Assembly (NCBI RefSeq): GCF_031951985.1
Contig: NZ_JAVLVU010000001.1
Coordinates: 1,364,001-1,428,000, forward strand
Length of the DNA stretch: 64,000 nt
Source of the DNA: Mucilaginibacter terrae
GTDB lineage: Bacteria > Bacteroidota > Bacteroidia > Sphingobacteriales > Sphingobacteriaceae
Direction: 5' to 3'
The position numbers and the translations under genes were made by a program. Positions 9,968-19,439 of the stretch are shown one piece after another. Each line of letters begins with the position of its first letter. Positions within the stretch are counted from its first letter, which is position 1. The notes under the pieces were generated by a model. It made no database searches. It saw only the letters and a program-made list of their open reading frames with translations, and was not told the origin of the DNA.

Positions 9968-10634
9968 CTTCTTATCATAAGTTTAAATTGGTTAATAGAG
10001 TAACTGCTGCGCAAGCACAGACCAGCTTAAGGCCACAATATTTTTTACTTACTGGAGCGCCTATGAAGAGACAAAGTATTAGCCCGGGTTTAAACCCTTG
10101 CAAAGTTGGGCAGTGCCGACGTTGCCGTGTAGCATGCTTCACCATACCGGCTTGTTAAGCGGGGAGCATTCAATGCAAGTAAAAATGCTTGCGTAGACCA
10201 TAGGTTGGAGGCCGTAGAAATTTGATGTAGATCTTCTACCATAATTTAGGATTTGTTTGGTTTTTTAATAATTGATTGGTGAAGCAAATTTGTTGAGTAA
10301 ATGCACAACCGTAGCGCCTCAAATCAACCATTTAGGGGGTACTTTTTCGTCAATTAGTTAAAATCATTGTTTTAACGCCCCTACCTTACAGTGTAAACCA
10401 GTAAGAGTAAACTGCAGGAGCCGGTTTTACATATACAAGGCAATGTATACACCGCTAACTTAAGGCGGGTTTACTTACGCGCCAAACAATAAAATCAGTT
10501 AAAATTTAACCAACTGGTTTGTAATAACATTTATTTATGCAGGCTGCTTAAAATTTAGCACTTATCTGATGGATTTGCCCCCCATGTGTTCGGGCTATTG
10601 GTTACAAATTGGAGTTCTCAAATTATTCTGATTT
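9968..10634. promoter_or_regulatory. Divergent PUL control region between susC and the GH43-like gene
   Basis: This 667-base gap separates two operons that probably respond to the same glycan. Visible structures are an inverted repeat GTTAAAA-N6-TTTTAAC at 10357-10376; three copies of GTAAAC (10393-10398 and 10407-10412 direct, 10469-10474 inverted); a perfect palindrome GGGTTTAAACCC at 10086-10097; and a 50-codon minus-strand ORF listed separately. The repeats are plausible sites for the AraC-type output domain of the hybrid regulator at 13890, but no known site was matched. No clear TAnnTTTG box was found on either strand. Confidence 0.4.
10090..10242 (-). CDS. Possible 50-residue leader ORF upstream of susC
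   Basis: From the ATG at 10242 the minus strand encodes 50 residues beginning M-V-E-D-L-H-Q-I-S-T and ending P-N-F-A-R-V. Its stop lies inside the palindrome GGGTTTAAACCC. The +1 frame is then open for about 40 more codons (G-F-K-P-G-L-I-L-C-L-F onward) to a stop at 9975, eight bases before the susC start. A frameshift at the palindrome would thus give one peptide of roughly 90 residues filling the leader. It matches no family I know. It may be a leader peptide, a conserved RNA element that happens to be open, or chance. Confidence 0.3.
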   Translation of the reverse strand: MVEDLHQISTASNLWSTQAFLLALNAPRLTSRYGEACYTATSALPNFARV

Positions 10635-11801
10635 ATGAACCTATCAAGAAGGAAAAAATCACATCTGTTTCCTGTTTTAATGGCAGCAAGCTTGCTGTTT
10701 GGAGTTTTACCAAAGGCTTACTCCCAGGCAACCAATTTTAAACCAGGAGCCATTTGGCCCGATAATAAAGGCGTACACATTAACGCGCACGGTGGCGGTA
10801 TTTTATACCAAAATGGCACTTATTACTGGTTTGGAGAACACAAAGTTGGTGGCGAAGCGGGTAACGTTGCCCAGGTTGGTGTTCACGCCTATTCATCAAG
10901 AGATTTGTACAACTGGACCGATGAAGGCATTGCCCTGAAAGTATCTGATGATAAAACCAGCGATATTGCCAAAGGCTGTATTTTAGAAAGGCCCAAAGTG
11001 GTTTACAATACTAAAACTAAAAAGTATGTAATGTGGTTTCACCTGGAGTTGTTAGGAAAAGGTTACGGTGCCGCCCGCACAGGCGTTGCCATAGCCGATA
11101 AAGTTACCGGCCCTTTTAAATTTTTACGCAGCTACCGCCCAAATGCAGGACGTATGCCCTATTACCCTGCCGGCACACCTGCTGCCGCACAAATTAACGC
11201 ACAGCATCCTGCCAACAAAAGCGACGTTATTTTTATGCGCGATTTCCCTGGCGGACAAATGGCCCGCGACATGACCGTTTTTGTTGACGACGACGGCAAA
11301 GCATACCACGTTTTTTCATCCGAAGAAAACAACACCCTTCACCTTGCCGAGCTTAGTGATGATTACACCAGCCATACCGGTAAATTTGTGCGCATATACA
11401 TAGGCCAGCAAACCGAGGCGCCTGCCTTATTTAAAAACAACGGTAAATACTACATGATAGGCTCGGGCTGTACAGGCTGGGCGCCTAACCCGGCGCGCTG
11501 GTTTACAGCAACCTCTATTTGGGGACCATGGACGTTTGAAGGCAATCCATGTGTTGGCGCTGGCGCGCAAAAAACTTTCGGCGGTCAAAGTACACACGTA
11601 TTACCCGTTTCCGGTAAAAAAAATGCTTTTATCTTCATGGCCGATAAATGGGCTCCTAAAGATGCCATTGACGGCCGTCATATATGGTTGCCCATTGTTT
11701 TTAATGGTAACAATATTGAAATTAACTGGCTTGATGAATGGAACCTTGACTATTTTGACAAGCAGCCAACCCAAACTCAACCATCCGAAAAAAGCAAATG
11801 A
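10635..11801 (+). CDS. Secreted GH43-like glycoside hydrolase (possible exo-galactanase type)
   Basis: A 388-residue protein with a signal peptide cut near A-Y-S-Q. The five-bladed beta-propeller fold of GH43 is suggested by the first-blade segment I-N-A-H-G-G-G-I-L-Y-Q-N-G-T-Y-Y-W-F-G-E, by E-R-P-K-V-V-Y-N and by A-R-D-M-T-V-F-V-D-D-D-G-K-A-Y. The H-G-G-G-x-L-Y plus Y-Y-W-x-G-E pattern is typical of GH43 subfamilies that include exo-beta-1,3-galactanases; I infer that activity only tentatively. It opens the plus-strand enzyme operon, and its stop overlaps the next gene start as ATGA, implying translational coupling with the GH16 enzyme. It would act in the periplasm or outside the cell. Confidence 0.82.
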   Translation: MNLSRRKKSHLFPVLMAASLLFGVLPKAYSQATNFKPGAIWPDNKGVHINAHGGGILYQNGTYYWFGEHKVGGEAGNVAQVGVHAYSSRDLYNWTDEGIALKVSDDKTSDIAKGCILERPKVVYNTKTKKYVMWFHLELLGKGYGAARTGVAIADKVTGPFKFLRSYRPNAGRMPYYPAGTPAAAQINAQHPANKSDVIFMRDFPGGQMARDMTVFVDDDGKAYHVFSSEENNTLHLAELSDDYTSHTGKFVRIYIGQQTEAPALFKNNGKYYMIGSGCTGWAPNPARWFTATSIWGPWTFEGNPCVGAGAQKTFGGQSTHVLPVSGKKNAFIFMADKWAPKDAIDGRHIWLPIVFNGNNIEINWLDEWNLDYFDKQPTQTQPSEKSK

Positions 11802-12640
11802 TATATAAATACCTGCTGCCTTTTATGGTGTTAGCAACATTAAAAACAACTGCTCAAACCGTTAACCCTGATACAGCTGGGGGATATAAACTGGTATGGG
11901 CGGATGAATTTAACCAAAACGGCGCACCCGACAGCAATAACTGGAGCTACGAGCGGGGTTTTGAACGCAATGAAGAACATCAATGGTATCAGCCGGATAA
12001 TGCCTGGTGTGACAACGGTTTGCTTATTATTGAGGCTCGCCGCGAAACAAAGGATAATCCCAATTATGAAGCCGGTAGCAGCGAATGGCGTAGAAATCGC
12101 CCGAAAGCGTACTATACTTCATCAAGCCTTAAAAGCAGGGGAAAGCAGTCGTGGCAATACGGGCGCTTTGTAATGCGAGGCAAAATTGACATTAGCAATG
12201 GTATGTGGCCCGCCTGGTGGACTTTGGGCATCAAAGGCCGTTGGCCTGCAACGGGTGAAATAGATATTATGGAGTTTTACCGTAAAAAACTGTTAGCCAA
12301 CATGGTGCATCTTGGAGCCGACCAAAAGGACGAGTGGTTTAGCAAAACCCGCAATATTGATTCACTGGGGGGCCAAAAATGGGCTTCGCAATTTCATATA
12401 TGGCGCATGGACTGGGACGAGAAAGCAATTGCGCTATATGTTGATGATATGCTGATGGTTAAAGTTGAAACCGAAAAGCTGGTTAATAAAGATGGATTGG
12501 GGACAAACCCGTTTAAGCAGCCGCACTATATGCTGCTCAACCTTGCCATTGGCGGCCAGCAAGGTGGCGACCCGTCAAAAACTCAGTTTCCTAAACGTTT
12601 TGAGGTAGATTATGTACGTGTTTACCAAAAAAACCAATAA
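11798..12640 (+). CDS. GH16-family endo-beta-glucanase/galactanase-like enzyme
   Basis: A 280-residue secreted protein. After the signal peptide comes the GH16 jelly-roll entry L-V-W-A-D-E-F-N, then D-N-G-L-L-I-I-E-A-R, and the catalytic motif G-E-I-D-I-M-E-F (nucleophile and acid/base Glu in E-x-D-x-x-E). The C-terminus F-E-V-D-Y-V-R-V-Y-Q is the standard GH16 ending. Family members cut beta-1,3 or beta-1,3/1,4 glucans or beta-1,3 galactans internally by retention. Next to the GH43-like enzyme an endo/exo pair acting on one backbone is likely. Its start overlaps the preceding stop by four bases, and the GH105 gene follows 21 bases later. Confidence 0.92.
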   Translation: MIYKYLLPFMVLATLKTTAQTVNPDTAGGYKLVWADEFNQNGAPDSNNWSYERGFERNEEHQWYQPDNAWCDNGLLIIEARRETKDNPNYEAGSSEWRRNRPKAYYTSSSLKSRGKQSWQYGRFVMRGKIDISNGMWPAWWTLGIKGRWPATGEIDIMEFYRKKLLANMVHLGADQKDEWFSKTRNIDSLGGQKWASQFHIWRMDWDEKAIALYVDDMLMVKVETEKLVNKDGLGTNPFKQPHYMLLNLAIGGQQGGDPSKTQFPKRFEVDYVRVYQKNQ

Positions 12641-12661
12641 CATACCAACCAATTTATTTAA

Positions 12662-13774
12662 ATGAAATTTTCAAAAAACATATTAACCGTCGCCATATTT
12701 ATCCTTGCAGGATTTAACGCCTTCTCGCAAAAAAACACAAAGGCTAAAGCGGCTGAAGTGGTAAAAGAAATGCAGCGCGTAGCCGACTGGCAGGTAAACA
12801 AATGGAATACCGACGGCTTTAAATACCACAAAGCCGACTGGACCTTGGGTGCCTGCTACACCGGAATATTTGCATTGGGTGCCTTGCCCGGCAACGAAAA
12901 GTACCTGGATGTATTAGTAAAAATTGGCAACGATTTAAGCTGGAACACCGGCCGCAGGCGCTTTTATGCCGATGATTACTGCGTGGCACAAACCTACTCG
13001 CAATTATATTTAAAATACAAGGAGCCTAAAATGATCGCTCCTTTCACGGCGTTGGCCGATAGTATAGTGGTTAAACCACATACCGAGCCATTAAACTGGA
13101 AGAATAATATAGCCATGCGCGAGTGGGCCTGGTGCGATGCCTTATTTATGGGTCCGCCGGCTTTAAGCTATTTGAGCGTTGCCACGGGCGATGAAAAGTA
13201 CACCAACACCGCCATTAAATTATGGTGGAAAACCACAGAGTTTTTGTACGACCCGGCTGAGAAACTGTATTTCCGCGATGAAACTTTTTTAAATAAGAAG
13301 GAAAAGAACGGGCAAAAAGTATTTTGGTCGAGAGGCAATGGCTGGGTAATGGCCGGCCTGGTACGTTTGCTTGAGGGTACGCCTGCTAATCATCCTGATC
13401 GTAAAAAGCTTGAAAATCTTTATAAGGATATGGCCGCGCGCATTGTTTCATTACAACAACCTGACGGCAGCTGGCATGCCTCGCTCCTCGACCCTGAAAG
13501 TTATCCTATTAAAGAAATGAGCGGTACCGGGTTTTACTGCTATTCGTTAGCGTGGGGAGTTAACCATGGCCTGCTTAATAAGAAAACTTATTGGCCCGCT
13601 GTTGAAAAAGCCTGGACAGCACTAAAATCGGCTGTACAACCCGATGGCATGTTAGGTTACGTGCAGCCCATAGGTGCAAGCCCCGATAAGGTTGATTCTA
13701 CCAGCACCGAAGTTTACGGTGTTGGCGCATTCCTGCTTAGCGGCAGCGAGATTTATAAGAACATTTTAAAATAA
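12662..13774 (+). CDS. GH105/GH88-family unsaturated glucuronyl or rhamnogalacturonyl hydrolase
   Basis: A 370-residue protein with a signal peptide (cut near A-F-S-Q) and an (alpha/alpha)6-barrel. Diagnostic segments are W-T-L-G-A-C-Y-T-G, D-D-Y-C-V-A-Q-T-Y, M-R-E-W-A-W-C-D-A-L-F-M-G-P-P (likely holding the catalytic Asp), F-W-S-R-G-N-G-W-V-M-A-G and D-G-S-W-H-A-S-L-L-D-P. The family removes delta-4,5 unsaturated uronic acids left by polysaccharide lyases. That fits a lyase-fold protein at 18160 and a glucuronidase-like GH2 at 20402 in the same locus. It is the last gene of the plus-strand operon and is followed by a strong terminator. Confidence 0.92.
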   Translation: MKFSKNILTVAIFILAGFNAFSQKNTKAKAAEVVKEMQRVADWQVNKWNTDGFKYHKADWTLGACYTGIFALGALPGNEKYLDVLVKIGNDLSWNTGRRRFYADDYCVAQTYSQLYLKYKEPKMIAPFTALADSIVVKPHTEPLNWKNNIAMREWAWCDALFMGPPALSYLSVATGDEKYTNTAIKLWWKTTEFLYDPAEKLYFRDETFLNKKEKNGQKVFWSRGNGWVMAGLVRLLEGTPANHPDRKKLENLYKDMAARIVSLQQPDGSWHASLLDPESYPIKEMSGTGFYCYSLAWGVNHGLLNKKTYWPAVEKAWTALKSAVQPDGMLGYVQPIGASPDKVDSTSTEVYGVGAFLLSGSEIYKNILK

Positions 13775-13805
13775 CACCACACCCAACCTCAATCTTATAC
13801 AGTAC

Positions 13806-13842
13806 GCCCCTTGCTTAAATATGAGCAAGGGGCTTTTATTTT
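13806..13842 (+). terminator. Rho-independent terminator after the GH43/GH16/GH105 operon
   Basis: A perfect 10-bp stem, GCCCCTTGCT (13806-13815) pairing with AGCAAGGGGC (13824-13833), with an 8-base loop and followed by TTTTATTTT. It lies 31 bases after the GH105 stop and also separates this operon from the convergent regulator gene. Confidence 0.9.
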
Positions 13843-13889
13843 GTGGATGTTCCAAGTTGCAAAGGAAAGATGTAATGAAAAGAAATTAA

Positions 13890-16800
13890 CTACAGATTTA
13901 CCTTAACCCTCTTTTTAAATACTTTACGGTTACGTTTGGCAAAATCGGATGGCGTCATCTCAAACAGCTTAACAAACTGCATCCTGAAATACTTAGCATT
14001 GTTAAAGCCGGTTTCGAAGGCGACCTCATTTATGTTGTATTCGGTATTAATGAGTAGTTCGGCAGCTTTGCGCAACCTTATTAAGCGGATAAAACCGTTG
14101 ATGGTATACCCCGACATCGACTTTACCTTTCGGTATAAATTGGAATGGCTCATACCAATTTCTGAAGCCAGCACTTTAATGCTAAAATTAGGGTTGGTAA
14201 TGTGCTTTTCAACTATGGTGATACACTTCTGCAAAAAGTCTTTATACTCTTCGGATATGGCCACATTGTTTGATTGCAGCGTAACCTCGTTATAAAAATA
14301 GCTGCGCAAATTATTACGTGTGTTAAGCAGGTTGGCTACACGTGCCAGCAGCAGTTCTTTTTCAAACGGCTTGCTAATGTAATCGTCGGCACCGCAATCA
14401 AGCCCTTTCAACTTATTTTCGGATGATGAACTTGCGGTGAGCAATATTACCGGTATGTAGCTGAGCGATACATCCTGCCGGAGCCAATCGCACCACTCAA
14501 TACCCGTCATGCCCGACATCATTACGTCGCACAGCACCAAATCGGGTAGTTTATCTTTCACCATATCCATGGCTTCCTCGCCGCTTGCGGCTTCGTAAAC
14601 AATATACTGCGGACTAAACACCGAGCGGATGTAGCTCCTGATCTCAGCATCGTCATCTATAGTTAAAATGGCTTTTCGGTCGGTAAAAATATTTTCGGCC
14701 TTAAACTCTTCTTCGGGTTGCACTTCAGCTGTAAGAACATGGTCGTCTGTTACCAATTCGTTTATAAACAAGGCTTCGGGCTGATGGGTGGACACAATTA
14801 TGTCGGGAGCAAAATGCTCTTTACCATTTAAAAGGGCCAGTGTGAACGTGGTGCCTTTATTCAGTTCGCTATTATAAGTAAGGCTGCCCTGGTGCTCATC
14901 GGCAAACTGGCGTGCCAAATACAGGCCGATACCGAAACCTGCTTTAACCGGCCGTCCTTCTGAGCGCGACTGATAGTATTTTTCGAACAAGCGTTCACCT
15001 TCCTGTTGTGGTATACCACAGCCGGTATCGGTTACCGCTATTTCTACGCCTGCGGTTGTTTCGGTTATAGCAATGGTAACTTTACCAGCCGGCGGTGTAA
15101 ATTTTATAGCGTTTGATATCAAGTTGAACAAAATGATCTCCAACTTTTCACTGTCGGCATATATCATCAGTTCTTTATCTTCCTGAGCTAAAAACTCATA
15201 CTCGAGCCCGGCCGATTTTGCCTGCTGCTTAAAGCATAAATAAACCTCGTTGCACAAACGGTAAATATTTACCGGCGATACACGCAACTGCACCGTACCC
15301 GAATCGGCCTTGCGGAAGAGCAATAACTGATCGACCAAACTTAGCAAACGCCTTGCGTTACGATGAACAGTGTTTAGGCCTTTATCATCAGTATTCAGGC
15401 GCAGCATATCACGTATTGGGTTGATAATAAGCGATATTGGTGTACGAAACTCGTGCGATATGCTGGTAAAAAACTCCAGTCGCTTCTCGTTAATTTCCCG
15501 CTCTTTTTCCTGTATAATTTTTTGTTTTTTGGCATCGGCAACGGCCAGCTTAACTTCGTACTTTAAACGGGTTTGTTTAACACGGTATGAAACAAAAATA
15601 TAAACCAATGTTGCAAAAATAAGCACGTAGGCCACATAAGCCCACCAACTTAAGTACCAGGGCGGTAAAACAATGAGGTGTATAGCCACCTGCTTTTTCA
15701 CCCAGCTTCCATCACGGTTGGTGCAGTTAATTTTAAAAGTATAGTTGCCGGGAGCCAGGTTAGTGTATGTGGCACTCCTAACGTTGCCTGCGTTGATCCA
15801 GCCCCTGTCCCACCCTTCCATTTTGTAGCGGTAGTTTATGCGCTCGGCGTAAGGATAATCAATAGCGGTAAAATCAAACGTAAAAACAGCCTTATCATAA
15901 GGCACCTTAAGCTCAGTTGCCTCGTTGTTGGTACGTTTGGTTATAAACTGTGGCGATTGCGCAATGGGTTGGTTATTTACCTTTAAGCCAGAGAGCACAA
16001 TATTAGGATCGGACCGTGTTTGCGATATATTTTGCGGATTAAATATGCATAAGCCCTTAATACTGCCGAAGGCAAGTTCGCCCGAGTGCAGCGCTAAGGA
16101 CGCATTAAAGTTAAATTCGTTAGATGGCAAGCCATTAGCCTGAGAGTAGGTATTAAATTTTCGTGTTTTAATGTTAAAACACGAAAGGCCGTTATAAGTA
16201 CTTATCCATAAATTACCGGCTTTATCTTCCTCAATGTTAAGCACATGATTATTGCCCAGGCCATCGTCGGTAGTGTATTTTTTGATGATGCGTTTATTTT
16301 TGCGGTCAAACAAAATAAGCCCGGCCTCGGTACCTACCCAAAAATCGCCCATGCTATCCTCAAAAACCGAACGTACCGGTTTGTCCATTCCAAAGCGTTC
16401 GTATTTCTTATGATCTAAATCAATCCGTATCAGGTTCCACCAGTCGCCACCCCAGTACTGCCCGCTCTTATCGGCTTTAAGCACCAGCAGGTTGTTTAGT
16501 TTTTCTTCATAAAGCTCAAACCGGTTTGCAGCCGTGTTAAATACGTATAAACCGTTTTGTATAGAACCCGCCCAAAGCCGTCCCTGTTTATCAGTTTCGA
16601 GCAGCCAAAAAGTATATGAAGTACGATTATTTGCTGGGTTTATACCTTCGTATTTTATAAAGCGGCCGTTAGCGTACCTGCCAATGCCACCATCATACGA
16701 TGCCACCCATATATTACCTTTAGCATCCTTTTTAATGCTGGTAATAAAATTACCCGGAAGCGAAGCATTATCGCCAGCGCGGTGAGTAAAATTGGTAAAT

Positions 16801-17969
16801 TGGTTGGCAGGCCTATCCCATATACTGAGCCCTCCGCCGTCAGTACCTATCCAAAGCCTTTGGGGCGATTCTTCGAGCAACGATAACACGAAGTTGTTTA
16901 CCAGGCTGTTTGAAGATGACGAGTTATAAGATATGTTTTTGAAGTTAGCAATGTGCGGGTCGAGAATATTGATACCGCCGCGCAAGGTGCCTACCCACTT
17001 CCTTGATTCTTTATCGCAATACAAAGCAGCTACAGCATTGCTTGTTAAATAATGCGAACCATTGCCGTTGGTAAGATAACTAAACTTGCCCGTGGTGGTA
17101 TTAAGTATATTAACCCCACCCCCATCCGTGGCCACCCATAACTCATTGGTCCCGCCCTTTATCATGCTGGTAAACCTTTGGGAGGTAAGCTGGCCGGTTA
17201 TTACGGTGTAATGATTTTGGGTTGTTTTGGCTGCAACTTTATAACTACTTAAACCCGCCGAGTTGGCTATCCAAAGGGTTTGTGCATCAAACAACATGCA
17301 ATAAGCCGAATGTATGCGTGCATCAACAAGCTTAATTTTTTGCAGCTTTTTATCGTAAATGCATAACCCAATGTTTTCAATTATTAACCAAAGATCATGG
17401 TTAGTATCAATGGCCAATGAGGAGATATTATAATGGCTTGCTAAAGGAGTGTTAATAAGCCTGCCAATGCTTTTGCTATCATGCTTGTATAAAATGAGGC
17501 CTTTTTGCTCTACCGATACAAATACATTGCCCGATAGGTCGGCCTTAATTTCTTTGATGTTGCCCCTTACCGGTACAACTGTATTATTAACTTTATATTT
17601 AGCAGCTATGAACCTGCCCGATGCCGGGTTATATATGCTCAGGCCTTGTTGTGTGCCTACCCATAGCCGGTATTGCGCATCTTCGGCAATGCAGTTTACC
17701 CAATTATGTACGAGTGTACTGGTATCTCCGCTACGGTTTCTGAATATTTTAAACTCATAGCCATCATAACGGTTAAGCCCGTCATAAGTACCAAACCACA
17801 TAAAACCGTTATGGTCCTGAAATATGCTTCTGACCGCGCTGTTTGATAAGCCATTTTCGATGCCGAGATAGTTTATAACCTGCTTTTGCTGCGCGACTGA
17901 AGAACATACGGTCAACGTAACAAAAAAGCTTAGCAACCACACGGTCCTCACAACATTTAATAGCCTCAT
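13890..17969 (-). CDS. Hybrid two-component system regulator (HTCS) of the PUL
   Basis: About 1359 residues from the ATG at 17969; an in-frame TTG 12 codons earlier is less likely. Order: signal peptide; periplasmic two-component propeller repeats (Reg_prop, repeated W-x-G-T-x-x-G-L/G-G, about 25-680); Y_Y_Y domain (Y-R-Y-K-M-E-G-W, about 685-755); transmembrane helix near 765-790; HisKA with S-I-S-H-E-F-R-T-P; HATPase with N-A-I-K-F-T-P and D-T-G-C-G-I-P; receiver domain with D-D-D and D-V-M-M-S-G; C-terminal AraC HTH with E-V-A-F-E-T-G-F. HTCS proteins bind an oligosaccharide in the periplasm and activate PUL promoters directly. It sits between the two halves of the locus, so it is the obvious regulator of both. 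Confidence 0.95.
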   Translation of the reverse strand: MRLLNVVRTVWLLSFFVTLTVCSSVAQQKQVINYLGIENGLSNSAVRSIFQDHNGFMWFGTYDGLNRYDGYEFKIFRNRSGDTSTLVHNWVNCIAEDAQYRLWVGTQQGLSIYNPASGRFIAAKYKVNNTVVPVRGNIKEIKADLSGNVFVSVEQKGLILYKHDSKSIGRLINTPLASHYNISSLAIDTNHDLWLIIENIGLCIYDKKLQKIKLVDARIHSAYCMLFDAQTLWIANSAGLSSYKVAAKTTQNHYTVITGQLTSQRFTSMIKGGTNELWVATDGGGVNILNTTTGKFSYLTNGNGSHYLTSNAVAALYCDKESRKWVGTLRGGINILDPHIANFKNISYNSSSSNSLVNNFVLSLLEESPQRLWIGTDGGGLSIWDRPANQFTNFTHRAGDNASLPGNFITSIKKDAKGNIWVASYDGGIGRYANGRFIKYEGINPANNRTSYTFWLLETDKQGRLWAGSIQNGLYVFNTAANRFELYEEKLNNLLVLKADKSGQYWGGDWWNLIRIDLDHKKYERFGMDKPVRSVFEDSMGDFWVGTEAGLILFDRKNKRIIKKYTTDDGLGNNHVLNIEEDKAGNLWISTYNGLSCFNIKTRKFNTYSQANGLPSNEFNFNASLALHSGELAFGSIKGLCIFNPQNISQTRSDPNIVLSGLKVNNQPIAQSPQFITKRTNNEATELKVPYDKAVFTFDFTAIDYPYAERINYRYKMEGWDRGWINAGNVRSATYTNLAPGNYTFKINCTNRDGSWVKKQVAIHLIVLPPWYLSWWAYVAYVLIFATLVYIFVSYRVKQTRLKYEVKLAVADAKKQKIIQEKEREINEKRLEFFTSISHEFRTPISLIINPIRDMLRLNTDDKGLNTVHRNARRLLSLVDQLLLFRKADSGTVQLRVSPVNIYRLCNEVYLCFKQQAKSAGLEYEFLAQEDKELMIYADSEKLEIILFNLISNAIKFTPPAGKVTIAITETTAGVEIAVTDTGCGIPQQEGERLFEKYYQSRSEGRPVKAGFGIGLYLARQFADEHQGSLTYNSELNKGTTFTLALLNGKEHFAPDIIVSTHQPEALFINELVTDDHVLTAEVQPEEEFKAENIFTDRKAILTIDDDAEIRSYIRSVFSPQYIVYEAASGEEAMDMVKDKLPDLVLCDVMMSGMTGIEWCDWLRQDVSLSYIPVILLTASSSSENKLKGLDCGADDYISKPFEKELLLARVANLLNTRNNLRSYFYNEVTLQSNNVAISEEYKDFLQKCITIVEKHITNPNFSIKVLASEIGMSHSNLYRKVKSMSGYTINGFIRLIRLRKAAELLINTEYNINEVAFETGFNNAKYFRMQFVKLFEMTPSDFAKRNRKVFKKRVKVNL

Positions 17970-18159
17970 AACCCCCGAAAGTATAATAATTGGTTGGTGC
18001 AGCAATAATCAATAGCTTACCGTTATGACTACTCATAACTTAACAGAAACAGGAGAGCTTTGCCGTTGGTTTATAATGCTGAACGCACTGCCAATATATA
18101 AAATATTTGCTTAATGCATCATTAAAGGCATAATTTGATTATTTAAGGCAACCAACCTT

Positions 18160-19278
18160 TTACTGTTTATAGCCATCAAGTTTAACGGGTAGCAGCGTGG
18201 GGAAAGTCCAGGCGAAATCATGGCGGGCGTATACAATTGGGCGGTGAGGTGATACATAGGCATCATACTCCGGGTTAGGGTATATGAAGTGCATAGCCTC
18301 GAGCAAATTGGCGGGCCAAAAATCAACAGCAGGGTTTGTAGACTTACCGATGTTTGGATTTTTAAACCAAGTCCATTCATCAGGGTGTTGGTTATAGTAT
18401 AACAAGTAATCGATAGCTTTTTTTACCGATGCTCCATCTTTTTCGAGCATAAACATATTATCGCCGGTGGTATTGTATATTACCCACATAGAGGCTGTTA
18501 AAGGAGCAAGTGAAAAATAGGCGTACCAAATACCGTTGGCTCCGCGCTTTACTTCTTCAACCATGTGCCCGTCGGGGGCTATTTTATTAAACAGATCGGC
18601 TTTGATCATTGCCGTTGTTTTTTTAATATCGTCTGTATCGCCAATAAAACAATCCCCTAAAACAGTGGCCAAACGCGCCCAATCGCCCGAGTTGTTGTTG
18701 CGGTAACGAATGCTGTGCGCAGCATGTATGAATACGTTTTTTACCCATCCGGTAAATTTGTCTTTATCTGCAGGTTTCCAATCCTTGTATGGTTTCATCA
18801 GCTCGGCAGCCATTAACAATGCCGATCCCGAATAGCTCATCACCAGCGAGCCATCAAGCTCTGAATAGGTTTTGTTGATGCCAGCCCAACTGTTTAAAAA
18901 GTAAAGAGCTTTTTGAGCATAAACTTTTTTGCCTGTAAACTGCCACGCTAAGGCACAGCTGTAAGCACTAAAAGCATCTGTTTGCAAGGCTAACGATTTC
19001 CCCTGGTGCTCCTGTTTTTGCTGGTAAAAACCGGGCACTTTAAAATCTTCGACGGCATGATGATTTACCAACAGGGCGCTATCTGCTTTTTGAATGAGTT
19101 GGTTGTAGGCCGATAGGTAAGGCTCCTTTTTGGCTTTAATTTGTTGTTTCACAAAATCGAGCTGGGCTTTAGGGTGCATGCCAGAAGGCTCATCAAACGC
19201 AAAGCAATGAACGGTAATTACAGAAAAGTAAACAACGAGGCTCCATTTTATAAATTGGCGAAGCGAAGAAAATCTCAT
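18160..19278 (-). CDS. Alginate-lyase-fold (PF05426-like) secreted protein, putative polysaccharide lyase
   Basis: A 372-residue protein with a signal peptide (mature start near F-A-F-D-E-P). The helical toroid of the alginate lyase superfamily is suggested by A-F-S-A-Y-S-C-A-L-A-W-Q-F-T-G, Y-A-Q-K-A-L-Y-F-L-N-S-W, N-N-S-G-D-W-A and D-G-H-M-V-E-E-V-K-R. Family members cleave uronic-acid polysaccharides by beta-elimination, and related proteins act on glucuronate-containing chains. Its company (GH105, GH2 with glucuronidase motif) supports a uronate substrate. I cannot identify catalytic residues with certainty, so the exact lyase family is open. It is the last of four co-oriented genes and lies about 190 bases before the regulator gene. 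Confidence 0.72.
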   Translation of the reverse strand: MRFSSLRQFIKWSLVVYFSVITVHCFAFDEPSGMHPKAQLDFVKQQIKAKKEPYLSAYNQLIQKADSALLVNHHAVEDFKVPGFYQQKQEHQGKSLALQTDAFSAYSCALAWQFTGKKVYAQKALYFLNSWAGINKTYSELDGSLVMSYSGSALLMAAELMKPYKDWKPADKDKFTGWVKNVFIHAAHSIRYRNNNSGDWARLATVLGDCFIGDTDDIKKTTAMIKADLFNKIAPDGHMVEEVKRGANGIWYAYFSLAPLTASMWVIYNTTGDNMFMLEKDGASVKKAIDYLLYYNQHPDEWTWFKNPNIGKSTNPAVDFWPANLLEAMHFIYPNPEYDAYVSPHRPIVYARHDFAWTFPTLLPVKLDGYKQ

Positions 19279-19439
19279 AATTTAAAACGGTTTGATTTTT
19301 TTAGCACATACTTACAGGTATGGCATTTACTGGTTCTCAAAACTAACCAGTATAAGGTTACTTCAGGCACGCTTAACCGCATTTGCCGAATTTACTTCCC
19401 TCAATTGACGATTTTACCACCGCAAAGCTTTTTGAGCGA

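Noticed and set aside
9958..10158. Plus-strand ORF of 66 codons in the susC leader
   Set aside because: It overlaps the susC start antisense and has no recognisable motif or start signal.
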